Positions 26,855 to 34,103 of a stretch of DNA of 64,000 bases are shown here, piece by piece. Below the pieces are notes generated by a model that was not told the origin of the DNA, did not search any database, and worked only from the letters and a program-made list of their open reading frames with translations. How positions within the stretch are numbered: position 1 is the first letter of the stretch; each line of letters begins with the position of its first letter. This DNA comes from Acidobacteriota bacterium (GTDB lineage Bacteria > Acidobacteriota > Terriglobia > Acidiferrales > UBA7541): contig JABCZR010000004.1 of NCBI GenBank assembly GCA_013289585.1, positions 172,435 through 236,434 of the forward strand, written 5' to 3'. The position numbers were made by a program, and so were the translations under genes.

Positions 26855-26898
26855 CTTTGCAAGCAGGGGGCGCCGGTTCGATCCCGGCCACGTCCACC
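26855..26898 (+). repeat. Partial tRNA-Ala 3' duplication (putative attR)
   Basis: 44 bases equal to tRNA-Ala positions 15706-15750 with one T missing between the variable loop and the T arm. It covers anticodon loop to CC. The missing 5' half means it is not a functional tRNA; it is the footprint expected when an element integrates into the 3' end of a tRNA gene. Confidence 0.85.
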
Positions 26899-27168
26899 GA
26901 CCACCTGCCAGCAATTCCAATTATCATTGGATCGCAACTTGGCGATTCTGCCGAGACTCTCCCTCCATTCATCTATTTCGGATCGCCGTGGGCCTCCCCT
27001 GTCAAAAGTGACAGTACTGTTCGAAGCGAAATAAGCCTAGTTGTTAAAGCCCTTTAGGGAGCGACAACTGCGTTTAGAAGGATTATCATCAGTGGCCCTG
27101 AAGTATCAAAACAGTTGGATGAGTCAAACCGGGCACTGGAACGAGCTGAAAAAAAAGGTGTGAAAGCC

Positions 27169-28374
27169 ATGATTGCAAAATCAATTCGAATGAGATTCAG
27201 CCGCAGGACCGGCAAGAGCTTGGTGGCCGCGTTGTGCATGCTCTCCCTTCTACCGGGAGATACCGCCGTGTACGCGCGCGAGGCGCGGGTGCAAGACGCG
27301 CCCCAGGATCAGGCGCCCCCAATGATTCCCAATGATCAATTGGATTCGCTGGTCGCGCCAATCGCACTCTATCCGGACCCGCTTCTGAGCCAGGTTCTGG
27401 TGGCTTCAACGTATCCGCTGGAAATCGTCCAGTTGCAGCAGTGGCTGGAGAAACACAAAGATCTGAAGGGCGACGCGCTGGTAGCCGCTGTGGAAAAAGA
27501 GGACTGGGATCCCAGCATTCAGGCCATGGCGGCGCTTCCGGATGCGGTCAAGCAGTTGTCCGAGAACATCAAGTGGACCACGGATTTGGGAAACGCGTTC
27601 CTTGCGCAGCAGAACGACGTAATGGACGCGGTGCAGCGCATGCGCATGAAAGCCAAGGACGCAGGAAATTTGAAGTCTACCGAGCAGATGAAAGTAGAAA
27701 CAAAAGTGGTTGAAACCAAGACTGTCGTGGTGATCGAGCAGGCCAACCCCCAAGTTGTCTACGTGCCCTCTTATAATCCCGTTGTCGTTTACGGGCCGCC
27801 CGTGTATCCATACCCGCCGATTTATTACCCGCCGCCGGGGTATTACGCTGCGGGTGCGGTCATCGGGTTTGGCGTGGGCATCGCTATCGGAGCGGCCTGG
27901 GGCGGAGGCTGGGGCTACGGTTGCAGATGGGGCTCGAATAACAACATCACAATCAACAACAACAACAACTTCATCAACAATTCGAACAGGACAAACATCA
28001 ACAACCGGCCGTCGCAGCGGCCCGCTGGCGCTGGCAACAGCACTTGGCAGCACAATCCCCAGCACCGCGGCGGCGCGCCCTATTCGAACAAGGCGACCGC
28101 GAATAAGTATGGCGGCACTGCTCGCGGGGATTCCATGTCCACGCGGCAGGCGAGTGCGCGGCAACAGCCAACGGCGGGTAACCGAGCCGCTTCGAATGCC
28201 GGTGCGCGACCGAGCAACACAGGTGCCGGCGGATTGAACCGAGGTGGTTCGAATGCCGGTGCGGGCGCGAGCAACATGGGAGCAAACCGTGCCAGCGGGG
28301 GCGGCGAAAACAATATCGGGAACCGCCAGGTTCCCAGCAATAACGCCTCGCGAAACACGAGCGCATTCGGCTGA
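27169..28374 (+). CDS. DUF3300 protein, tail cut by in-frame TGA
   Basis: 401 aa from the ATG at 27169; a TTG at 27115 is also open. An N-terminal basic and hydrophobic stretch (GKSLVAALCMLSLLPGDTAVYA) suggests export. Residues about 50-200 are the DUF3300 domain (QLDSLVAPIALYPDPLLSQVLVAS, WDPSIQAMAALPDAVKQLSENIKW). Then come a Pro/Tyr-rich stretch, a glycine-rich helix, an Asn-rich run and low-complexity Gly/Ser/Asn/Ala repeats. After TGA (28372) the same frame continues for 38 codons of Ser/Gly/Arg-rich tail to TAA at 28489, so the gene has probably suffered a nonsense change or the TGA is read through. Its partner DUF2950 gene follows. Function unknown. Confidence 0.88.
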   Translation: MIAKSIRMRFSRRTGKSLVAALCMLSLLPGDTAVYAREARVQDAPQDQAPPMIPNDQLDSLVAPIALYPDPLLSQVLVASTYPLEIVQLQQWLEKHKDLKGDALVAAVEKEDWDPSIQAMAALPDAVKQLSENIKWTTDLGNAFLAQQNDVMDAVQRMRMKAKDAGNLKSTEQMKVETKVVETKTVVVIEQANPQVVYVPSYNPVVVYGPPVYPYPPIYYPPPGYYAAGAVIGFGVGIAIGAAWGGGWGYGCRWGSNNNITINNNNNFINNSNRTNINNRPSQRPAGAGNSTWQHNPQHRGGAPYSNKATANKYGGTARGDSMSTRQASARQQPTAGNRAASNAGARPSNTGAGGLNRGGSNAGAGASNMGANRASGGGENNIGNRQVPSNNASRNTSAFG

Positions 28375-28516
28375 TCGTCGACCAAGGCCAGCGCCCAAGC
28401 CAACAGCGCGCGCGGTGCCTCAAGTATGGGATCTTCGCGCAGCGGTGGCGGAGCCGCGCGCTCCGGGGGCGGCGGCGGACGCCGCAGGTAATCTAGCCAT
28501 GAACAAGGAAAAACAA

Positions 28517-29500
28517 ATGAACTTCACAAAAGTGAATTCACGCAGCGCAAAGATTCTTGCAACCGTCTTGGGCTTCGCGGCGTGCAGTGTCTCGGCGATA
28601 GCCCTGCATGCGTTACCTCAAACGAAGGCGGCAACAGCCGCCGCCATGCAGCCGCAACAGAAAACGTTTGACACCGCGCAGCAGGCCGCCGATGTCATGA
28701 TTGCCGCGGTGAAGAGCGATGATGTGACCGCTCTCCTGGCGATCTTCGGGCCCGATGGAAAAGATTTCGTCTCCACCGGAGACGACGTCCAGGACAGGAA
28801 TTCTCGCGCCGCCTTTGCCGCACTGGCGCAGCAGAAAATGCACGTGGATACGGATCCTCATAATCCCAACCGCGCGATCCTCTACGTCGGAGACGAGGAG
28901 TGGCCCACGCCCGTCCCGATCGTGAAGCAGGGCGGAAAGTGGCATTTCGATTCAAAGGCTGGCCGTACCGAGATTCTTGACCGCCGCATTGGCAGCAACG
29001 AGCTGGATGCAATCGTCATCTGCCGTGGCTATGCGGAGGCCCAGAAGGAATACGCTTCGGAAATTCACGACGACAGCGGCGTTAATCAGTACGCTCAGCG
29101 GATTATCAGTACGCCCGGCAAACACGATGGGCTTGCCTGGCGGAACCCGGATGACAGCGAAGGCGGCCCAATTGGAGAAGCCGTCGCCAAGGCTATTGAA
29201 GAAGGTTACACAAATAAATCTGAGCCCTATCACGGTTATCATTTCAAGACGCTGAAGGGCCAGGGCCCAGCGGCCCCCCTCGGAAAGCTCGATTATGTTG
29301 TGAATGGCGCTATGATCGGCGGCTTCGCGCTGGTTGCCTGGCCGGCGGAATATCGCGTCACGGGCGTGCAGACTTTTATCGTCAGTTATGACGGCGTCGT
29401 TTATCAAAAGGACTTGGGACCGGATACCGCCAAAATCGCTGCAGCCATGGAGCGCTACAACCCGGACAAGACCTGGCATCCCACGAACGACGAACAGTAG
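28517..29500 (+). CDS. DUF2950 family exported protein
   Basis: 327 aa from the ATG at 28517, which has AAGGA seven bases upstream; an ATG at 28499 is possible and would add six residues. A signal peptide (SAKILATVLGFAACSVSAIA) is followed by the DUF2950 domain (FDTAQQAADVMIAAVKSDDVTALLAIFGPDGKDFVSTGD, YHGYHFKTLKGQGP, MIGGFALVAWPAEYRVTGVQTFIV). DUF3300 and DUF2950 genes are often adjacent, suggesting a shared envelope role that is not known. The start lies 25 bases after the TAA that would end an untruncated DUF3300 frame. Confidence 0.9.
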   Translation: MNFTKVNSRSAKILATVLGFAACSVSAIALHALPQTKAATAAAMQPQQKTFDTAQQAADVMIAAVKSDDVTALLAIFGPDGKDFVSTGDDVQDRNSRAAFAALAQQKMHVDTDPHNPNRAILYVGDEEWPTPVPIVKQGGKWHFDSKAGRTEILDRRIGSNELDAIVICRGYAEAQKEYASEIHDDSGVNQYAQRIISTPGKHDGLAWRNPDDSEGGPIGEAVAKAIEEGYTNKSEPYHGYHFKTLKGQGPAAPLGKLDYVVNGAMIGGFALVAWPAEYRVTGVQTFIVSYDGVVYQKDLGPDTAKIAAAMERYNPDKTWHPTNDEQ

Positions 29501-29722
29501 TCTGGTTCTAAGAACAACGCACCGAAACGCGATCACTCGACGCTTGCTGTGGAGAGGCCGAGCGTCGGGCCAATCGTGGCGACCTTCTTTCCTTTCAAGA
29601 TTTCCCGTATCCCCTTTTTCAGAGTTAAACCCCTGGAGCAAATGTACATCGCAGCTGCGGTATGATGCTTGTCGCACAGCGGAGCAAAGCTGACGGAATA
29701 CGCCAGCGAGGGATAAACGAGT

Positions 29723-30865
29723 TTGGAAAAATCACTTCCCAGCCACTACTACACGGCACCCGAGATTTTTGAGCGCGAGAAAAACCTGATCTTCGCGCAA
29801 GACTGGTTTTGCGCCGGCCGCGAGGAGCAGCTCCCTTTGCCAGGGAATTCGATCGTCCTGGAAATTGCGGGAGAGAGCGTCCTCGTCGTTCGAACGATGA
29901 AAGGTGAATTGCGCGCCCACTACAACGTATGCCGCCACCGTGGCGCGCGCCTTTGTGCTACCGGGAACGATACAAATTGGGATGTATACCTCCAGGGAGG
30001 CGTCACCTCTTCCGGTTCGATCCGTTGTCCGTATCATCAGTGGACTTACAATCTGGAGGGTCAGCTCCTCGGAGCGCCGTACCTGAAAGATGCGGAAGGC
30101 TTCCGCAAAGAAGATTTTTCTCTCTATCCCGTCGGGGCGGATACCTGGGGCGGATTTTTCTTCCTGAACCTGAGTTTGCCAGCCACAGCCGATGAAAAAA
30201 GCGGAGTCCGGACGCAACTTGGGCCGGCGGTTGAAAGAACTCGCCGCTACCCGCTTGCCGCGCTTCGAACGGGCCATGGCATCACCTACGATGTGGCCGC
30301 CAATTGGAAACTCATCATGGAGAACTACAACGAGTGCTACCACTGCGGCGGCCTTCACCCCGAACTTTGTGAAATCGTTCCCGACTTCAAGCAGGCCGGC
30401 GGTTCGAATCTCAACTGGGAAGACGGAATTCCGCATCGCGCCGGCGCCTACACTTTTACTAAAACAGGGACGACGAATCGCTCGCCCTTTCCAGGCCTAA
30501 GCGAAGAAGAAAAAGTTCGCCACAAAGGTGAGCTTTGCTTTCCGAACCTGATGCTTAGCCTCGCCTGCGACCACGTCGCGGCTTTTCTCCTGTGGCCCAT
30601 GGCCCAGGACCGCACGCGCATCGTCTGCAATTTTCTTTTTCATCCGGAGGAGATCGCCAAGCCCACGTTTGACACTGCGGACGCCGTGCAGTTCTGGGAC
30701 CTCGTGAATCGCCAGGACTGGGCCATCTGCGAGCGGGTGCAAAGGGGCGTCAGCTCCCGCGTCCACAAGTTTGGGTATTACGCTCCGATGGAAGATCCCA
30801 GCCTGGATATCCGCAACTACGTGATCCAGCGGCTCGGACCCATCCAGCAACAGCCCGACATTTAG
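29723..30865 (+). CDS. Rieske [2Fe-2S] ring-hydroxylating-type oxygenase, alpha subunit
   Basis: 380 aa from a TTG at 29723 (GAGGG lies about ten bases before). The Rieske cluster motif is CRHRG (about 72) with CPYHQW (about 102). The mononuclear iron site is in ENYNECYHCGGLHPELC (about 205-222) with the two His. The family includes choline monooxygenase-like and glycine betaine demethylase (GbcA) enzymes as well as aromatic dioxygenases. An APC permease and an FAD oxidoreductase lie convergently next to it, so an amine or amino-acid-like substrate is plausible but not shown. Its stop overlaps the permease stop by four bases. Confidence 0.9.
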   Translation: MEKSLPSHYYTAPEIFEREKNLIFAQDWFCAGREEQLPLPGNSIVLEIAGESVLVVRTMKGELRAHYNVCRHRGARLCATGNDTNWDVYLQGGVTSSGSIRCPYHQWTYNLEGQLLGAPYLKDAEGFRKEDFSLYPVGADTWGGFFFLNLSLPATADEKSGVRTQLGPAVERTRRYPLAALRTGHGITYDVAANWKLIMENYNECYHCGGLHPELCEIVPDFKQAGGSNLNWEDGIPHRAGAYTFTKTGTTNRSPFPGLSEEEKVRHKGELCFPNLMLSLACDHVAAFLLWPMAQDRTRIVCNFLFHPEEIAKPTFDTADAVQFWDLVNRQDWAICERVQRGVSSRVHKFGYYAPMEDPSLDIRNYVIQRLGPIQQQPDI

Positions 30866-32328
30866 ACGGTCGAGGCAGAAGCGTTGCGCTTTCGGTTTCC
30901 GAGAAAATATAGCAGCCAGCCTGTTCCCAGCAGTACCCCCGAGAGCCCCACGACCTTGATGACTGCCAATAGTTTATTGGCTTCGTCTGGCGAAGGTACG
31001 AGAGAGAGGGCAATCGTAAACGATGTTGTTGCGAATCCCACGCAAGCGATGAATCGCCCCACGGGCTTTCCGCCCGGGACCCGAATTACCTCCGGGCCAG
31101 CCGGTTCTTTCTGAACCTTGAACATGGACGCGAAGACGTAGAGATAGGGTATGAAGTACGTGATAATCCCCATGCTGACAAGCACGTCGTACGCGCCCTT
31201 CACGCTGGTGCCCGCCTGACCTAGAAACACGAATAAGATTCCCGCAAGCAGTTGCACGTACAGCGACACATATGGCGTTCCCCAACGGGGGTGAAGCTTT
31301 CCGAAAGAGGGTGGAAGAAATCGATCGAGGCCAGCAACGAAAGGGAGTCTCGCTACAGAAGAGAGAAAACCCCCGGCAGCGCCGAGGTTGCTGACGGCGA
31401 TCAACAGGGCGGAGACGGGAATCACGCTGAACCATCCGACGCGAAGCGCAGTTTTTGATATGGCCTGCATCAGTCCTTGCAGATCGCTCACCTCGCTGCT
31501 CGGTAGGGCCAACAAAACGGCGATCGTTCCGCCGATGTAGCAAAACGTCACAATCAGCCCAGCGAACAAAACCGCTCGCGGAATGGTGCGCCGCGAATCC
31601 TTGATTTCGTCGGCCATAAAGGAACCTGTCTCGCAGCCACCGAAGGCATAGCTGAGTGTGGCCCAGAAGAGAATGTCCTTCAGATGGGTGCTGGGAATGA
31701 GTTTCTCAATCGTGAAAGAAGTCGCTGAGCCAAACGATTTCCACGCATAGACGCCCATGACGACGAGAATGACCACAGGCATCCACATCCCGAAGGACCC
31801 GATGTTGTGCAGCCATTTCCCAATGTTCAGCCCGACGACATTCATCACCGTAATCCCGGCCAGTGCAAGAATCGAAAACCACATGTAATAGCTTTTGCTG
31901 TTGGAAAGATGGGCCCAGCGGCTGCCGCCGACGAAAAGAAGATTGCTCGCCGCGAAATAGAGCACCGCCGGGAAATACGGAAGATTGCTCGTCCAGTAGG
32001 TCCAGCCCGACATGAAACCCGAAAAATCGCCGAACGCGCGTTTGCTCCAAACATAAAGCCCGCCCTCCTGGGGATAGCGGGACGATAGTTCAAGCACGGA
32101 CAGAGCCAGCGGTACATAGAAGCAGAGCCACACCCCGATCCAGATCACGATGGAACTGGGCCCCGCCGCCGCCGCCGTTGCAATCCAACGGAGACTGATC
32201 CCCGTGACGACGTAAAACATTACGAGGTCCGCGAAGCCCATGACTCGCGGCGGCTGAGTCCGAACTTGCGCGGGAGTTGTAGATTTATCGTTGAGTTCTG
32301 CCGATGTCCGATGAGTGTTTTCGGCCAC
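30862..32328 (-). CDS. APC superfamily amino acid permease
   Basis: 488 aa with about twelve membrane helices and the APC start FADLVMFYVVTGISLRWIATAAAAGPSSI and SSRYPQEGGLYVWSKRAFGDFSGFMSGW. It resembles glutamate/GABA or ethanolamine-type permeases. The GTG start at 32328 shares its G with the TAG stop of the upstream FAD oxidoreductase (TAGTG), so the two are translationally coupled. The transported compound cannot be read. Confidence 0.9.
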   Translation of the reverse strand: MAENTHRTSAELNDKSTTPAQVRTQPPRVMGFADLVMFYVVTGISLRWIATAAAAGPSSIVIWIGVWLCFYVPLALSVLELSSRYPQEGGLYVWSKRAFGDFSGFMSGWTYWTSNLPYFPAVLYFAASNLLFVGGSRWAHLSNSKSYYMWFSILALAGITVMNVVGLNIGKWLHNIGSFGMWMPVVILVVMGVYAWKSFGSATSFTIEKLIPSTHLKDILFWATLSYAFGGCETGSFMADEIKDSRRTIPRAVLFAGLIVTFCYIGGTIAVLLALPSSEVSDLQGLMQAISKTALRVGWFSVIPVSALLIAVSNLGAAGGFLSSVARLPFVAGLDRFLPPSFGKLHPRWGTPYVSLYVQLLAGILFVFLGQAGTSVKGAYDVLVSMGIITYFIPYLYVFASMFKVQKEPAGPEVIRVPGGKPVGRFIACVGFATTSFTIALSLVPSPDEANKLLAVIKVVGLSGVLLGTGWLLYFLGNRKRNASASTV

Positions 32329-33953
32329 TAGCGTTTGCCTTCATGATTCTTCTTGCGTCGGCGATAATCGCGAAGCACTTGCTTTGCGGCGTTGTGCCCG
32401 GGTGCGCCGGTCACTCCACCGCCGGGATGCGCACCCGCTCCGCACAGATACAATCCATCTATAGGCGTCCGATATTGCGCCCAACCCGATACCGGCCGCA
32501 TGAAAAACAGTTGTTCGAGATTCAAGTCGCCATGAAAAATGTTGCCCTCGGTCAGCCCGTAGGTTCTTTCCAGGTCCAGCGGAGTGATCACTTGCCTTGC
32601 AAGGATTGCGCTGGGTACGTTGGGAGCGAATTCGGAGATCTTCTTCACCACACGCTCCGCAAGCAATTCGCGATTTTCATCCCAAGTTCCTTCTGCGAGT
32701 CGGTACGGTACGTACTGCACGAAACATGTCATGATGTGTTTTCCGCGTGGCGCAAGCGTTTCGTCCACGTTGGATGCCACTACGCAATCCACCCAGAGTT
32801 CCTCGGGGATGCGGCCGAATTTGGCGATGTCATAACAGCGCTCCGCAAATTCGAGCGATCGGACCAAAGTGTAAAGTGATCGTTGTTGCGGTGGTGTTCC
32901 CGGGGGCGTTCCGCGAAACTGGGGTTCCTCGCCAAGAACAAAGTTCACTTTCGCGCAGGGTCCGGCCATTTTGATGCCGCGAATCTTCTCGCGGAATTCC
33001 TGCGGCAGGTCATTCGAATCCACCAATCCAAGGAACGTTCGCTTCGGATCAGCATTCGAAAGCACCACGCGCGCTTTGATTTCCGTGCCGTCGTCTAGAA
33101 CCACGCCTTGCGCCCATCCGTTACGAACATCAATCTGTGCCACGCTCGCGGATGTCTTGAGCTCTGCGCCTCGTTTTATTGCCGCCCCCGCCAGTGCATC
33201 GGAAATCGCGCCCATTCCTCCGATGACGTGGCCGTTAAATCCCTGCAACTCATGCTCGCCTCCGCTGAGCAGATGAAACAAGAGTCCGAGGGAAGTTCCC
33301 GGCTGGTACGGTCCTCCATGCTTTCCATAGACGTTGTTCGCCAGAAACATGGCCTTCACTTGCTCGGACTCGTAGTTGCGGTCGAGAAACTCTCCCAGGC
33401 TCCCGGTCATGAAGGAAACGAACTGGCCGATCTCGTCCGCGGTGATACGACGAAAGCGTTTGCCGACTCGCAGCAGTTCGAACAGCCCCGCGATTCCCGG
33501 GGCTCCTACCTGGGGCGGCGGCTCCAGGAAAAATGGCTGCAAGTAACGCGCAAGCCTTTTCAGCTGATCATCAACGCGAAGAAATGTCCTGGCATCGCGC
33601 TGCGAATATTTCTTGATTTCCTCGGCGGTGCGCTCTCGGTCCGCCCACCATCGAATGATTTGCCCATCATGAAAGGGAACCTGCAGGTAGGGATCGCAGG
33701 GGACCATCCGCAGGCCAAACGAAGCCAGCTCCAGATCGCGAATGACTTCCGGGCGCAGCATACTCGCGATGTAGGAAGCCGTGGACGCGCGGCAACCGGG
33801 CGCAATTTCCTCGGTGACGCAACACCCCCCAACGATTTCGCGCCGTTCAAGGATCACCGTGGTTAGGCCCGACCCGGCGAGATATGCCGCAGCGGTAAGG
33901 CCATTGTGCCCGGCTCCAATCACGATCGCGTCGTAACTCTTGCTGCTGGTAAT
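32328..33953 (-). CDS. FAD-dependent oxidoreductase (phytoene dehydrogenase-like), apparent ATT start
   Basis: About 541 aa. The first conventional start, GTG at 33923, would begin MIGAGHNGL and remove the first beta strand of the FAD Rossmann fold. Extending upstream gives TSSKSYDAIVIGAGHNG, and the codon where homologs begin is ATT at 33953, with GAGAGG six bases before it. Motifs: GAGHNGLTAAAYL dinucleotide fold, ERREIVGG, and the C-terminal YLCGAGAHPGGGVTGAPGHNAA. It belongs to the NAD(P)/FAD oxidoreductases near CrtI and PYROXD2; substrate unknown. It is coupled to the permease downstream. Confidence 0.88.
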   Translation of the reverse strand: MTSSKSYDAIVIGAGHNGLTAAAYLAGSGLTTVILERREIVGGCCVTEEIAPGCRASTASYIASMLRPEVIRDLELASFGLRMVPCDPYLQVPFHDGQIIRWWADRERTAEEIKKYSQRDARTFLRVDDQLKRLARYLQPFFLEPPPQVGAPGIAGLFELLRVGKRFRRITADEIGQFVSFMTGSLGEFLDRNYESEQVKAMFLANNVYGKHGGPYQPGTSLGLLFHLLSGGEHELQGFNGHVIGGMGAISDALAGAAIKRGAELKTSASVAQIDVRNGWAQGVVLDDGTEIKARVVLSNADPKRTFLGLVDSNDLPQEFREKIRGIKMAGPCAKVNFVLGEEPQFRGTPPGTPPQQRSLYTLVRSLEFAERCYDIAKFGRIPEELWVDCVVASNVDETLAPRGKHIMTCFVQYVPYRLAEGTWDENRELLAERVVKKISEFAPNVPSAILARQVITPLDLERTYGLTEGNIFHGDLNLEQLFFMRPVSGWAQYRTPIDGLYLCGAGAHPGGGVTGAPGHNAAKQVLRDYRRRKKNHEGKR

Positions 33954-34103
33954 TCCAAACCTCTCGATGGAACAGGACGCTACGTCAGACTTAGCGGGCC
34001 ATCAACATAGATATTCTTCCGCTGTTTTGCAAGCAGGACATCACCGGCATCTTCGCCACGCGCTGGCGGATATCTCTAAATGCTTGAGTGTGGAAAGTAG
34101 AAC

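Larger units (their letters stand above)
15706..26898. mobile_element. Probable genomic island inserted at tRNA-Ala
   Basis: The segment is bounded by the 3' end of the intact tRNA-Ala (15706-15750) and a direct repeat of the same sequence (26855-26898, one base shorter, otherwise identical). Just inside each end lies the 17-base direct repeat CCAGTTTTGTGCCCACC (15825-15841 and 26711-26727), which reads GGHKTGH on the minus strand and at the left follows an integrase-like tail. Decayed coding debris is found next to the tRNA. The cargo (MMPL exporter, FAAL-ACP-reductase, desaturase, P450) forms a self-contained lipid pathway unlike the flanking genes. No intact integrase remains, so the element is probably immobile now. 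Confidence 0.65.
26381..27168. other. Gene-poor right border of the island
   Basis: 788 bases with no credible gene. It holds the 17-bp repeat at 26711-26727, the tRNA-Ala 3' fragment at 26855-26898, and then sequence leading to the DUF3300 gene. Open frames here are short, lack ribosome sites, and several are antisense readings of tRNA sequence. Confidence 0.6.

Noticed and set aside
26627..26972. Short minus frames with text such as GIEPAPPACK and PGSNRRPLLA
   Set aside because: Typical mis-annotation from antisense reading of a tRNA gene; they coincide with the tRNA-Ala fragment.
27406..28398. 330-codon minus frame opposite DUF3300
   Set aside because: Caused by the low-complexity GC-rich repeats of the + gene; Arg/Val-rich product without family.
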